A DNA stretch of 64,000 nucleotides, from positions 1 through 64,000 of the forward strand of contig UCHV01000038.1 of assembly GCA_900472395.1 (NCBI GenBank). Direction: 5' to 3'. Numbering within the stretch: the first letter of the stretch is position 1; each line of letters begins with the position of its first letter. Shown piece after piece: positions 26,987 through 38,659 of this stretch. A program made the position numbers and the translations under genes. The notes below the pieces were generated by a model, which had not been told where the DNA came from, did no database searches, and saw only the letters and a list, made by a program, of their open reading frames with translations. The DNA is from Hyphomicrobiales bacterium (GTDB taxonomy: Bacteria > Pseudomonadota > Alphaproteobacteria > Rhizobiales > Rhizobiaceae).

Positions 26987-27840
26987 GCCGCAACCTCGCC
27001 GGACTTTGCCGGCGCGACTTGATCGAGCGTGAAGTCGCGGGCATTTTTCAGGTTGGGGATTTTTCCGCGTGCCGCCGGCACCTCGGCCACATCGATTTCA
27101 GCGATCACAACAGCCTCACCGTTACCGCCGGCAGACGCAAGCACCTTGCCCCACGGATCGATGATCATCGAATGGCCAAAAGTCTCGCGGCCATCTTCAT
27201 GCACACCCGCCTGCGCCGCGGCGATCAGAAACGCGCCGTTTTCGATGGCGCGCGCGCGAAGTAGAATTTCCCAGTGGGCTTCACCGGTCTGGCGCGTAAA
27301 GGCGGCGGGTACGGTCAGAACTTCGGCACCGGCAAGTGCTTCGGTGCGAAACAGCTGCGGAAAACGCACGTCGTAGCAGATGGCAAAACCAAGCTTTGCG
27401 AATGGCAGTGCGGCAACCCGCGCCTCTTCGCCCGGCCGATAAACGGCGCTTTCCCGCCAGCTTTCGCCATTGTCGAGATCGACGTCGAACATGTGGATCT
27501 TGTCATAGGTACAGACCCGCGAACCATCGGGACCGAACAGGAAACCACGATTGGCGATCTTGCCATCCTCGAGCGCAATGGCGGTCGAGCCGACATGGAC
27601 GTGGATACCGAGTTCCTTGGCAAGGTCGCCCGCCGTCGCAACGATGAGGTCGCCGTCCTCGTCCTTCAAAACGGCACGCAGGCCAGCGCGATCCTTCTGA
27701 ACGGCACCGGTCATTTCAGGCGTCTGTACGTAGATTGCACCTTTCGCAGCCGCGTCGCGCACCAGTCGCGCCATGTCGGCGGCATTTTTTTCCGGGTCGA
27801 CGCCGGAGCACATCTGGATGGCGGCAGCCTTGAAAGCCAT
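26983..27840 (-). CDS. Carbon-nitrogen hydrolase (omega-amidase/Nit type)
   Basis: A 285-residue enzyme of the nitrilase superfamily. The catalytic triad is visible: Glu42 in QTPEMTG, Lys114 in YDKIHMFDVDL and Cys155 in FAICYDVRFP. Members related to Nit1/Nit2 hydrolyse omega-amides or deaminated glutathione. The substrate is not certain here. It lies in the apparent operon comF / grxC / this gene / DUF1178. The grxC neighbour fits a role in glutathione repair, but this is inference. Confidence 0.88.
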   Translation of the reverse strand: MAFKAAAIQMCSGVDPEKNAADMARLVRDAAAKGAIYVQTPEMTGAVQKDRAGLRAVLKDEDGDLIVATAGDLAKELGIHVHVGSTAIALEDGKIANRGFLFGPDGSRVCTYDKIHMFDVDLDNGESWRESAVYRPGEEARVAALPFAKLGFAICYDVRFPQLFRTEALAGAEVLTVPAAFTRQTGEAHWEILLRARAIENGAFLIAAAQAGVHEDGRETFGHSMIIDPWGKVLASAGGNGEAVVIAEIDVAEVPAARGKIPNLKNARDFTLDQVAPAKSGEVAA

Positions 27841-27881
27841 GGTCTTCGTCCTGCTTTTTCTTGAAACTCGTGGATATCGCG

Positions 27882-28139
27882 TCAGGCTGCCAGCAGCGGA
27901 TCGAGCTTGCCGGCGCGTTCCAGCGCATGCAGGTCATCGCAGCCGCCAACATGCCGGCCGTTGATGAAGATCTGCGGGAAGGTCGTACCGCCATTCGACA
28001 CGGCGATCATTTCCGCACGTGCTTCCGGCCGCTGCGTTGCATTGTGCTCGACATAATCGGCCCCCTTCGATTCCAGAAGGGATTTTGCACGCGAGCAATA
28101 ACCACAGCCGTCGCGCGTGTAGATGATGATATCTGCCAT
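27882..28139 (-). CDS. grxC: Glutaredoxin 3
   Basis: An 85-residue dithiol glutaredoxin, which reduces disulfides with glutathione. The active site CGYC is at residues 12-15, and the cis-proline loop (TTFPQIFIN) and GGCDDL are present. GGAG lies 6 bases before the ATG at 28139. ATGs further upstream give no better Shine-Dalgarno and add non-homologous residues. It is downstream of comF and 41 bases upstream of the amidase gene. Confidence 0.95.
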   Translation of the reverse strand: MADIIIYTRDGCGYCSRAKSLLESKGADYVEHNATQRPEARAEMIAVSNGGTTFPQIFINGRHVGGCDDLHALERAGKLDPLLAA

Positions 28140-28244
28140 AAAAATCTCCATGGGGAGCGGCTCGAAAACCTCCATGAAAATCCGCGGGATCGGATGCTCC
28201 CATCGGCACCATGAGGGCCTCGCGGCCAACTCGTCTGTTACCCC

Positions 28245-29066
28245 TCATATAGGCGCGGAAATCGCCAGTGCAAAGGTCAAAACGGTGACCTCGGCCGCCC
28301 CTGCCCGCTTCAGAACGGCAGCGGCGGAAGAGACCGTCGCTCCAGTCGTATGCACATCATCCACCAGAACCAGCCGCTTGCCGAAAACATCCGCCTCGTG
28401 CCCATGCGCGATTGAGAACGCTGCGCGCACATTGTCCTGACGTCGCTTCGCCGTCAGCCCCACCTGCCGGCTGGTACGCTTCACGCGCTTGAGCGTGGAA
28501 GGCAGGAGCGGGCGCCCGGAAAGCTTTGCCAGATGTCGCGCCAGTTCGGCCGACTGGTTGAATTTCCGAAGCGCAAACCGCGTCCAGTGCAGTGGCACGG
28601 GCAGTATGCCATCGCATTCGACAAGATGCTCGCCCCCCGCCCGCTGCATCCACATCGCCATCATCACCGCCAGATCGGTTCGATCACGGTACTTCAAGCC
28701 ATGCACCAGCCGTCGCGCCACACCCTCGTGGATCGCCACGGCCCGTAGCCGGTCGTAACGCGGCGGTTCGGCAATCGCCTTTGCTGAAACAAGCCGGCCG
28801 CCCTCACCGGCCAGACCCGCCTCGTGGTCGAAGGCGAAGGGAATGCCGAGCACATCGCAAAACGGCCGCTCGATGAATTTGACCGAATTCCAGCAACTGG
28901 GACACAATGCGCCATGGCGTCCGATCCTGATGCCGCAACCGGCGCAGACCGGCGGATAGACAAAATCGGCCGCCTTTCGAAAAAGGCCCGACGTAGCAAC
29001 ACCGAGCGCCGCCCCTAAAGTAGAGGCGGACGACCGATGCAGGTCTTCGTCAGCGTCGTCCCCCAT
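28245..29066 (-). CDS. ComF family protein
   Basis: A 273-residue phosphoribosyltransferase-fold protein. A zinc-finger-like N-terminal part (CAGCGIRIGRHGALCPSCW, near 42-60) is followed by the PRPP-binding motif VLVDDVHTTGAT near 234. ComF proteins are linked with DNA uptake in competent bacteria, but in Rhizobiaceae the role is not established. The frame starts at a TTG (29105). I prefer the ATG at 29066 (MGDDADEDLHR), though neither has a strong Shine-Dalgarno. It is first in a probable operon with grxC. Confidence 0.85.
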   Translation of the reverse strand: MGDDADEDLHRSSASTLGAALGVATSGLFRKAADFVYPPVCAGCGIRIGRHGALCPSCWNSVKFIERPFCDVLGIPFAFDHEAGLAGEGGRLVSAKAIAEPPRYDRLRAVAIHEGVARRLVHGLKYRDRTDLAVMMAMWMQRAGGEHLVECDGILPVPLHWTRFALRKFNQSAELARHLAKLSGRPLLPSTLKRVKRTSRQVGLTAKRRQDNVRAAFSIAHGHEADVFGKRLVLVDDVHTTGATVSSAAAVLKRAGAAEVTVLTFALAISAPI

Positions 29067-29120
29067 GCCGATGCCCCCGCTCTTGCCCTTGGCGCGTTCC
29101 AGCAAACAAAGCTTTCGGCC

Positions 29121-29142
29121 TTGACATTAACCGCTTAACCGC
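29121..29142. promoter_or_regulatory. TTGACA followed by tandem TTAACCGC
   Basis: TTGACA (29121-29126) is directly followed by two copies of TTAACCGC (29127-29142), 76 bases before the methyltransferase ATG. It could be a -35 box with an overlapping operator. No good -10 box is seen. Confidence 0.3.
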
Positions 29143-29217
29143 GCCTTTGCGATCCGGAATTCTTGGGGATGCCGCGGCAATCACCATATGCTGCCAAACC
29201 CGCATCCGGAGTGCATG

Positions 29218-30087
29218 ATGGACATCCTCTTCGACCTCGACCTGATCGCCGCCCGCCGTGAACGCGCGGCAACCCATCCGGTGCCCGGCGCAGATTTCCT
29301 TCTCGAGATCGCCGGCCGCGAGCTGGCCGAGCGGCTGCAGGTGGTGGAGCGGATTTTCGATGAAGCGGTTGAATTGCACGGCGCCACCGGCATTACCGCA
29401 CGGCTTGGTCTCGAAACAGGAAAGATCACCAACCTCACCCGCATCGAAACCGGTTCTGTCTTTGCAGGCGCGGGCGAACACCAGTTCGTGGCGGCACCGC
29501 TGGAAGATGTTCCCCTCGATCCGCAATCGACCAATCTCGTATTGTCGCCTCTTGCCCTGCATCTCACCAACGACACTCCCGGCGTCCTGATCCGCGTCCG
29601 CCGCGCGCTGAAACCGGATGGTCTTTTTCTCGCGGCCATTCCAGGCGCCGGAACGCTGGCCGAATTGCGCGATGTGCTGCTTGCCACGGAAGCTGAAATT
29701 ACCGGCGGCGCCAGCCCGCGCGTCATCCCCTTCCCGGATGTGCGCGATGTCGGCGCATTGCTGCAAAGGGCAGGTTTCGCGCTGCCGGTCGCCGATGCGG
29801 AGACCTATACCGTGCGCTACAATTCGCTGTTCGACCTGATCCGCGATCTGCGCGCCACCGGCATGACCAATCCGCTTGCCGGCCGCAGCCGCAAGCCGCT
29901 CAGCCGTGCTTTCCTGATGCGGGCAGCGCAAATCTACGCCGAACGCCATTCGGATCCGGACGGCCGCATTCGCGCAACCTTCGCAATGATCTACGTATCG
30001 GGATGGGCACCGCACGAAAGCCAGCCGAAACCGCTGAAGCCGGGTTCAGCCACGGTCAGACTGTCGGATGCGTTGAAAGGAAAATAG
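29218..30087 (+). CDS. SAM-dependent methyltransferase-like protein (BioC/NDUFAF5 type)
   Basis: A 289-residue protein of the methyltransferase superfamily resembling the NDUFAF5/BioC-like proteins of Alphaproteobacteria. LTNDTPGVLIRVRRALKPDG (about 115-134) matches the post-motif region, and a helical N-terminus precedes it. The classical glycine-rich SAM motif is degenerate, as in NDUFAF5 relatives, which act as hydroxylases of complex I subunits. Activity is therefore uncertain. GGAG lies 6 bases before the ATG at 29218. The stop codon is 4 bases from that of the convergent Flp pilin gene. Confidence 0.75.
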   Translation: MDILFDLDLIAARRERAATHPVPGADFLLEIAGRELAERLQVVERIFDEAVELHGATGITARLGLETGKITNLTRIETGSVFAGAGEHQFVAAPLEDVPLDPQSTNLVLSPLALHLTNDTPGVLIRVRRALKPDGLFLAAIPGAGTLAELRDVLLATEAEITGGASPRVIPFPDVRDVGALLQRAGFALPVADAETYTVRYNSLFDLIRDLRATGMTNPLAGRSRKPLSRAFLMRAAQIYAERHSDPDGRIRATFAMIYVSGWAPHESQPKPLKPGSATVRLSDALKGK

Positions 30088-30091
30088 GCGC

Positions 30092-30274
30092 TTAAGGGGC
30101 AGATGCGACGGCGTTTGTCATCTTAAGCGATACAGAGTTGAACATTTTGCCGAGTTCGGTGCCATAAACGCCCATCCCGCCAATAACGGCAGTGCCGATA
30201 AGTGCAGCGATCAGGCCATATTCAATAGCCGTCGCGCCACTTTCGTCACACAGGAAAGAGCGGATCAAACGCAT
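30092..30274 (-). CDS. Flp family type IVb pilin
   Basis: A 60-residue prepilin starting MRLIRSFLCDESGATAIEYG, with the Flp signature (GATAIEYGLIAAL) and one long hydrophobic helix (about 16-40). The G-AT context is where prepilin peptidase cuts. GAGG lies 6 bases before the ATG at 30274. Flp pilins build Tad pili, but no tad/cpa genes are here, so the assembly machinery must be elsewhere. It is preceded, 8 bases upstream, by a small membrane protein gene. Confidence 0.92.
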   Translation of the reverse strand: MRLIRSFLCDESGATAIEYGLIAALIGTAVIGGMGVYGTELGKMFNSVSLKMTNAVASAP

Positions 30275-30282
30275 TACTGGCC

Positions 30283-30615
30283 TCAGCAACCGGTTTCGGA
30301 ACTGTAGCCCTGCACGATACATACCGAACCCGGCGTTTCCTGCAGGACGCTTTTCCGGATGGTATAATGCTTATTCTTTTCTTTTGTGTTATCAGCATTG
30401 CGCGGAATTGAACCAGTGGAAATCATGTCGAAATCCTGCTGGATATTCGCCATGCGGCTCTGGTCGCCGCGCTTGGCCAGCATCGGCGTGATGATCAACG
30501 ACAACGCAATCGCGGCGGTACCGAACAGAAGTGCAACATTGAGGGCGCCAGTCCGGCCCGACCGATACGCCGGCCGCTGCCGCTGCCGCACCGTCTTCCA
30601 GATTTCGTCGTCCAT
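30283..30615 (-). CDS. Small membrane protein linked to Flp pilin
   Basis: A 110-residue protein with a basic N-terminus and one membrane segment (about 25-47, LNVALLFGTAAIALSLIITP). A soluble domain follows, with cysteines at the C-terminal end (SVCIVQGYSSETGC). It lies 8 bases upstream of the Flp pilin start codon, so the two are co-transcribed. I do not recognise the family. Topology suggests the C-terminal part is outside the membrane. A minor pilin or assembly role is a guess from context. Confidence 0.7.
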   Translation of the reverse strand: MDDEIWKTVRQRQRPAYRSGRTGALNVALLFGTAAIALSLIITPMLAKRGDQSRMANIQQDFDMISTGSIPRNADNTKEKNKHYTIRKSVLQETPGSVCIVQGYSSETGC

Positions 30616-30736
30616 AGCCTAAAGCCTCACATACGCAGTTACTTGCCCGCCTAAGCCTAAACTTCGCATGATCGGTTAAAGGATCCATTAACGCCGTTGC
30701 CGTAGTCGCGCGGACGCCGAATGAGTTGTGGATACT

Positions 30737-31150
30737 CTAAAGAAGGTCCTGAAGGAATGGAATGAGCGGCTCATCTGCCGGCGGCATAGGATAATCCCTG
30801 AGCGCCTGCGGGCGAACCCACTTGATAGCCTGCCCCTCGCGGCCGGTCGGAATGCCTTCATAACGACGGCAGACGTAAAGCGGCATCAACAGGTGAAACG
30901 TCTCGTATGTATGGCTGGCAAAGGTCAGAGGCGCCAGGCAAGGCACTTTGGTGCTGATGCCGAGTTCTTCCTCCAGCTCACGCACCAGCGTCTCTTCCGG
31001 CGTCTCGCCCGGCTCCACCTTGCCACCGGGAAATTCCCAAAGGCCGGCCAGCGATTTTCCCTCAGGGCGCTGCGCCAGAAGAATGCGGCCATCGGCATCG
31101 ACCAGCGCACAGGCGGCAACCAGCAGGATCTTTCGCTCAGGATTGCTCAC
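30737..31150 (-). CDS. mutT: 8-oxo-dGTP diphosphatase (MutT)
   Basis: A 137-residue Nudix hydrolase that clears oxidised dGTP from the nucleotide pool. The Nudix box GGKVEPGETPEETLVRELEEEL lies at about 42-63 with the catalytic REL-EEL core intact. I choose the GTG at 31150, which overlaps the acetyltransferase stop (GTGA). It gives the normal MutT length, while the upstream frame (to 31285) is the neighbour's coding region. It is last in the argJ-GNAT-mutT unit, an arrangement common in rhizobia. Confidence 0.92.
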   Translation of the reverse strand: MSNPERKILLVAACALVDADGRILLAQRPEGKSLAGLWEFPGGKVEPGETPEETLVRELEEELGISTKVPCLAPLTFASHTYETFHLLMPLYVCRRYEGIPTGREGQAIKWVRPQALRDYPMPPADEPLIPFLQDLL

Positions 31151-31926
31151 GCCGTCTCGTCCTTGCGCCAATAATGGTACTGATAGGCTTCGCGGAAGCC
31201 GAAACGCCTGTAGAGCGAAATCGCTGCTTCGTTTGTCTCGGCCACCTGCAGCCAAGCTGTGCGTGCGCCGCTGATGCGTGCCCAACGCAAAGCCGCCGCC
31301 AGAATCTCGGTTCCGAGACCCTTTCCGCGCCGGTCCTCGGCAACAGCCAGATCCTGAATGCCGGCAAGATCGTTGTCCTGAACGCAGATCGTTACCGCCG
31401 CCGGGCTCTCGCCGGGGTTCTCCATCAGGAAAAGGCCGGTGGTCGGCTTGATGGCGCTGAGGATTTCCGCCATGGCCGGTTTGATCGCCGGGTCGGAACC
31501 GTGCACGGCAAGGCTGGCGTCGATGAAGCGGCCGATATCGTGGGTCGGCAGATGCGCCAGCGTCTCGGAAAAATCGATGGCTGCGAGATCCGCCGTCATC
31601 ACCGAAACGCTCTCGATACAGACCCAGCCGTTCTCGTCGAGACTGTCGATCAGCGGGCGCGGCGAAAGCGGCGTCTCGCGTATAACCAGCTGGCGACCGT
31701 AATGGGCAAAACGCTTGCGCGCCTTCTCAAGCCGGATATCCGCATCGCGATAATCAGAAGGATCGAGCGGCACCACGCAATTGAGACGCTTCGACGGATG
31801 CCCACCGGTCAACCGCACCTGCCAACTGCCGTCATAAACCACGGAAGCCGCCGGCCATGCGCGAAAGCCGACAGCTTCCAGACGCCTTACCATCGGCAGC
31901 TTTCCGCGGGAAAAATTCGCCAGCAT
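31147..31926 (-). CDS. GNAT family N-acetyltransferase
   Basis: A 259-residue acetyl-CoA-dependent acetyltransferase. The C-terminal GNAT domain (about 125-259) carries the acetyl-CoA-binding motif DRRGKGLGTEIL and the final RRFGFREAYQYHYW. The N-terminal half is less conserved. It starts 7 bases after the argJ stop codon and overlaps the mutT start, so it is in an operon. The acceptor is unknown. Between argJ and mutT is its usual rhizobial place, which suggests a conserved unit. Confidence 0.85.
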   Translation of the reverse strand: MLANFSRGKLPMVRRLEAVGFRAWPAASVVYDGSWQVRLTGGHPSKRLNCVVPLDPSDYRDADIRLEKARKRFAHYGRQLVIRETPLSPRPLIDSLDENGWVCIESVSVMTADLAAIDFSETLAHLPTHDIGRFIDASLAVHGSDPAIKPAMAEILSAIKPTTGLFLMENPGESPAAVTICVQDNDLAGIQDLAVAEDRRGKGLGTEILAAALRWARISGARTAWLQVAETNEAAISLYRRFGFREAYQYHYWRKDETA

Positions 31927-31933
31927 CAAACCA

Positions 31934-33175
31934 TCAGCTCCGGTAATCGCCATTGATGGCGACATATTCCTTGGTGAGGTCGCAGGTCCACACGGTGGCC
32001 TTGCCGAGACCCAGACCAAGATCGACGCGCACCGGGATGTCCTGCCCCTTCATCACGTTCGATGCGGCCTCTTCCGAATAACCGGCATCGCGCTCGCCAT
32101 TGACGGCCACGCGCACGTCACCGAACCAGATCGCCAGCTTGTCGCGATCCGCGGCTTCGCCGGCCTTGCCGACTGCCATGACGATCCGGCCCCAGTTGGC
32201 GTCTTCGCCGGCAGCAGCCGTCTTCACCAGCGGCGAATTGGCGATCGACAGCGCAATCGTCTTGGCAGCCGCATCGCTTTCCGCGCCGGTCACGGTGATT
32301 TCCAGCATCTTTGTGGCGCCTTCGCCGTCACGGGCAACCTGGATCGCCAGATCCTTCAGGAGCGCGTTCAGCGCATCACGGAAGGAGCCGAGCGCCGGGT
32401 CATTGGCATCGACGATCTGCGCCTGGCCGTCCTTTGCGGCAGCGCCGGTGGCAAACAGCATCAGCGTGTCGGAAGTGGACGTGTCGCTGTCGACCGTCAT
32501 GGAATTGAAGCTCGGCTCGACACCGGCCGAAAGCAGGCTCTGCAGAACCGGTGCGGAAATATCGGCATCGGTGACGACGAAGGAAAGCATCGTCGCCATG
32601 TCTGGCGCGATCATGCCGGCGCCCTTGGCGATACCGTTGATCGTCACCGTCACGCCACCGATGTCGGCAGTGCGGGTCGCGACCTTCGGATAGGTATCGG
32701 TGGTCATGATCGCCTTGGCAGCTTCCAGCCAGAAGTCACCGGTCGCGGTCTTGTGCATGTCGCCCAGAACGCCGGCAAACTTGGTGGCATCGAGCGGCTC
32801 GCCGATGACGCCGGTCGAGGCCAGATAAACTTCGTTCTCACCACAGCCGACAGCTTCGGAAGCGGACTTGGCGGTCAGTTCGGTCGCTGCCCTGCCCTTG
32901 ACGCCGGTAAAGGCATTGGCATTGCCGGAGTTGACCACCACCGTGCGGGCAACACCGTGAGACAGGTTGGCGCGGCAGAAATCGACCGGTGCCGATGGGC
33001 ACTTGGACTTGGTGAAAACGCCCGCCACCGCAGCCGGCTCATCGAATACCATCATCAATACGTCGGTACGGTTCTTGTATTTGATGCCGGCGCTCGCGGT
33101 CGCCATGCGCACACCGCGCAGCGACGGCATGTCCGGATAGGATTTCGGGGCGAGCGGAGAAATGGTGGCGGACAT
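31934..33175 (-). CDS. argJ: Glutamate N-acetyltransferase / amino-acid acetyltransferase
   Basis: A 413-residue ornithine acetyltransferase that moves the acetyl group from N-acetylornithine to glutamate in arginine synthesis and may also make N-acetylglutamate from acetyl-CoA. It self-cleaves within [11 protein letters not shown], so Ala194-Thr195 is the expected scissile bond with Thr195 as nucleophile. The oxyanion-hole Thr121-Gly122 is in [10 protein letters not shown] chose the ATG at 33175 (MSATISPL) over an upstream one at 33208. It begins a unit with the GNAT and mutT genes. argH is 29 kb away. Confidence 0.95.
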   Translation of the reverse strand: MSATISPLAPKSYPDMPSLRGVRMATASAGIKYKNRTDVLMMVFDEPAAVAGVFTKSKCPSAPVDFCRANLSHGVARTVVVNSGNANAFTGVKGRAATELTAKSASEAVGCGENEVYLASTGVIGEPLDATKFAGVLGDMHKTATGDFWLEAAKAIMTTDTYPKVATRTADIGGVTVTINGIAKGAGMIAPDMATMLSFVVTDADISAPVLQSLLSAGVEPSFNSMTVDSDTSTSDTLMLFATGAAAKDGQAQIVDANDPALGSFRDALNALLKDLAIQVARDGEGATKMLEITVTGAESDAAAKTIALSIANSPLVKTAAAGEDANWGRIVMAVGKAGEAADRDKLAIWFGDVRVAVNGERDAGYSEEAASNVMKGQDIPVRVDLGLGLGKATVWTCDLTKEYVAINGDYRS

Positions 33176-33209
33176 GGTCAAAACCCTGGATCTTGAAATA
33201 CCGGACAAA

Positions 33210-33231
33210 GAAAGGCCCGCGTGAGCGGGCC
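33210..33231 (-). terminator. Terminator of the peptidyl-prolyl isomerase gene
   Basis: GGCCCGC and GCGGGCC form a perfect 7-base stem with a 4-base loop, followed on the minus strand by TTTCTTT. It lies between the PPIase stop codon and the argJ start. Confidence 0.75.
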
Positions 33232-33247
33232 CCTTTGGAAAAGCAGA

Positions 33248-34105
33248 TTACTGCTGTTGCTGCTGTTCCTTGGTGGCGTCTTCGTAAGCCTTCTTGAGCG
33301 CTTCGTCGGTGACTTCCACCTTCTGCTCAGCCTTGGCCTTTTCGAGAAGCGCCGCATATTTTTCCTGCATCACGAGCTGGCGAACCTGCGGCTCGACCTG
33401 TTCGAATGCCGGCGGAGCAGCTTCGCGCTTGTCTTCGACCTTGATGACGTGGAAGCCGAACTGCGACTTGATTGGGGCCTTGGTGTAGGTGCCCTTTTCG
33501 AGCGTGAAGGCGGCTTCTTCGAATTCCGGAACCATGCGGCCCTTGGTGAAGTAACCGAGGTCACCACCGTCAGACTTGCTCGAATCTTCCGACTTGGCCT
33601 TCGCCAGTTCGATGAAGTCCTTGCCTTCGTCCAGCTGCTTGATGATGTCCTTGGCCTCTTCCTCGGTCTTTACGAGGATATGACGGGCATGCACTTCCTC
33701 TTCCTTCGGAAGTGAAGCGATTTCCTTTTCATAACGGGCCTTCACTTCTTCGTCCTTGACGGCGTCAAAGACTTCCTTGCGCAGGTAGGCGTTGTGCAGT
33801 TCGCGCTCCTGCAGGAAGGCGAGGCGCTTCTTGAAGTCGTCGGTCTTGTCGAGACCGGCAGCAGCGGCGTTCTTGGCCAGCAGCTTCACGTCGATGACCT
33901 GCGACAGGGCTGCAGCCTGCTTCTGATCGTCAGGAAGCTGCTGATACTGCGGGCCGAGGCTGGAGGCAGCCATGTCCAGATCGGACTTGTGGATCTCGAC
34001 GCCATCGACCTTGGCGACTACAGCATCTTCCTGCGCAAACGAGGCGGAAGAGAAGGAGATCGCAGCGATCAGGGCGGTGGCTGCAAGAAGCTTATGGCGC
34101 AACAT
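33248..34105 (-). CDS. Periplasmic peptidyl-prolyl isomerase (parvulin/SurA-like)
   Basis: A 285-residue protein with a signal peptide (about 1-25, ending SASFAQ). An N-terminal helical domain (about 26-135) precedes one PpiC-type parvulin domain (about 137-230: VHARHILVKTEEEAKDII, GGDLGYFTKGRMVPEFEEAAF and SQFGFHVIKVED). It should help fold outer-membrane proteins in the periplasm. It ends in a poly-Gln run (QQQQQ). The ATG at 34105 places the signal peptide first. It is divergent from secA, whose product feeds the same compartment. Confidence 0.92.
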   Translation of the reverse strand: MLRHKLLAATALIAAISFSSASFAQEDAVVAKVDGVEIHKSDLDMAASSLGPQYQQLPDDQKQAAALSQVIDVKLLAKNAAAAGLDKTDDFKKRLAFLQERELHNAYLRKEVFDAVKDEEVKARYEKEIASLPKEEEVHARHILVKTEEEAKDIIKQLDEGKDFIELAKAKSEDSSKSDGGDLGYFTKGRMVPEFEEAAFTLEKGTYTKAPIKSQFGFHVIKVEDKREAAPPAFEQVEPQVRQLVMQEKYAALLEKAKAEQKVEVTDEALKKAYEDATKEQQQQQ

Positions 34106-34207
34106 ATAGAAACCTTTCGGGTTGGGCACCGGTATCTGCGTGTCTGGATCCCGGCCGGGAACCTTCAAAAACACCGGATTGTGGCCATTCTGTATCGGCC
34201 GGAACCG

Positions 34208-34236
34208 TTGACATCATTCGGCCCCCCTCTTATCTG
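34208..34236 (+). promoter_or_regulatory. Candidate sigma-70 promoter of secA
   Basis: TTGACA (34208-34213), 17-base spacer, TATCTG (34231-34236). The -35 box is perfect and the -10 box is weak (3/6). It lies about 118 bases before the secA ATG. Confidence 0.6.
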
Positions 34237-34353
34237 TCACGCAACTTCGCGTCCAGAAGAGTTTCAGGCGCAGCGGAGCAATTTGTTGGGTCGGAAGACC
34301 TTGCAATCGAACGGTCCGCAACCATGGGACATGATTGAGAAAGGACCATTCGG

Positions 34354-37065
<2,712 letters not shown>

Positions 37066-37083
37066 GCAACTTGAAAACCTCTG

Positions 37084-37110
37084 AAAATGCCGCCTCCGGG
37101 CGGCATTTTT
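37084..37110. terminator. Terminator of secA
   Basis: AAAATGCCGCC and GGCGGCATTTT form an 11-base perfect stem with a TCCG loop, followed by T. It lies 18 bases past the secA stop codon. Confidence 0.92.
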
Positions 37111-37231
37111 ATTTGCAGAAGCCTGTGGACTTCCGCCACGCCAGAGCAGCAGACATTGCTAATAGAAACAGTTTCTTAAGGCTGTTCTGACACTCTGCGC
37201 GAAGATATATCTGCGTCATTGCGAGTAATGC

Positions 37232-38659
37232 GTGTCCTTGGTGGCGATTATCCAGTCTGCGGAGCGTCAACTCCCGCATGCCTTGCGTCGGCGGGCCGCA
37301 CCGGTCCTGCTTCGGCTGCAAACCGTGCTGACCGCGGATAACGACACCGCCCGCGCCCAGCGCATGGCATTGATCGCTTTTGCCATCCGCGTCTTCAGCG
37401 CCGGCATCGCCTTCGTTTCCCAGATCATCCAGGCCCGGCTGATGGGCGAATTCCAATACGGCATATTCGCCTTCGTCTGGGTGCTTGTCGTGGTCTTCGG
37501 CAATCTTTCCTGCCTCGGCATGCACACGGCCGTCATCCGTTTTCTGCCGGTTCACCGGTCGCAGAACGATCATGAACTGGTACGCGGTCTCAACTGGACG
37601 GTGCGTGTCTTCGCAATGGTTTCAGCCAGCATTCTGGCAGGCATCGGTTTCGTCGTTCTGCATCTCGCCGGTGAAAAGATTGCCGAATACTGGATGGTGC
37701 CGCTGTTTCTCGGCCTCTTCACACTGCCGATGATCGCTCTCGGCGATGTTCTGGACGGCACGGCTCGCGCCCACGGCTGGACGGTCACTGCCCTTTCGCC
37801 GACCTATATCATCCGCCCGCTCCTTATCCTTGTCTTCATGCTGCTGGCCGTGTGGATCGATGAGCCGCGCACGGCCGTCACGGCGATGACCGCGGCACTG
37901 GCGGCCACCTATGTGACGACACTGACCCAGTTCATCCGGGTCACCTGGCGGCTGCGCCGCAATTACGGTCGTGGCGCATTGCGTTTCAGCATCCTGCCCT
38001 GGATGAAGTTTTCACTGCCGGTTTTCCTCGTCGATGGCATCGGCTTCCTCCTTACCAATTCCGACGTCGTGGTGGTTGGCCTTTACATGCCGCCGGACCA
38101 GGTCGGCGTCTATTATGCAGCGGCCAAGACGATTGCACTCGTCCAGTTCGTGTATTTCTCCGTCAAGGCCGCAGCCGCGCCGCGCTTTTCCGCGATCATG
38201 GCGGAAGGCGATCAGGACACGTTGGCCAGCTTTGCCGGACAGGCCGCACGCTGGGCCTTCTGGCCGGCGCTGGGTGTCGGGCTCTGCGTTCTGGCGCTGG
38301 GGGAATTCCTGCTGTCGCTCTTCGGTTCGGCCTTCACCTCGGGTTACATTCTGATGGTGATCCTGTTTGCCGGCATTCTGACAAAAGCCTCCATCGGCCC
38401 CGGCGAAGTGCTGCTCAGCATGGCCGGCCGCCAAAAGCTTTGCGTCGCGCTTTACGCCGTGACACTGGCCGTCAATGTCAGTCTCAATGTAATTCTCATT
38501 CCCCATTTCGGGTTGGTCGGAGCCGCATCGGCAACGGCTGGCGCGATGGTCGTGGAAGCCGTGCTTCTGCATATCGCCGTGCGCCGCGTCCTTGGCATCG
38601 TGCTGTTTGCATTTGCCGAGCCGCGCCCCGCACATAAAATTGCGAAAGCGAAACCATGA
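37232..38659 (+). CDS. Polysaccharide (lipid-linked oligosaccharide) flippase
   Basis: A 475-residue integral membrane protein of the MOP/Wzx (polysaccharide transport) superfamily, with about 12-14 hydrophobic segments. The N-terminal stretch FAIRVFSAGIAFVSQIIQAR and the repeat of similar architecture in the second half fit the family. It is likely to flip an undecaprenyl-linked glycan across the inner membrane. The start is a GTG at 37232, with a weak Shine-Dalgarno. The stop codon overlaps the next start by 4 bases, so the acetyltransferase is coupled to it. No glycosyltransferases are in the window. Confidence 0.86.
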   Translation: MSLVAIIQSAERQLPHALRRRAAPVLLRLQTVLTADNDTARAQRMALIAFAIRVFSAGIAFVSQIIQARLMGEFQYGIFAFVWVLVVVFGNLSCLGMHTAVIRFLPVHRSQNDHELVRGLNWTVRVFAMVSASILAGIGFVVLHLAGEKIAEYWMVPLFLGLFTLPMIALGDVLDGTARAHGWTVTALSPTYIIRPLLILVFMLLAVWIDEPRTAVTAMTAALAATYVTTLTQFIRVTWRLRRNYGRGALRFSILPWMKFSLPVFLVDGIGFLLTNSDVVVVGLYMPPDQVGVYYAAAKTIALVQFVYFSVKAAAAPRFSAIMAEGDQDTLASFAGQAARWAFWPALGVGLCVLALGEFLLSLFGSAFTSGYILMVILFAGILTKASIGPGEVLLSMAGRQKLCVALYAVTLAVNVSLNVILIPHFGLVGAASATAGAMVVEAVLLHIAVRRVLGIVLFAFAEPRPAHKIAKAKP

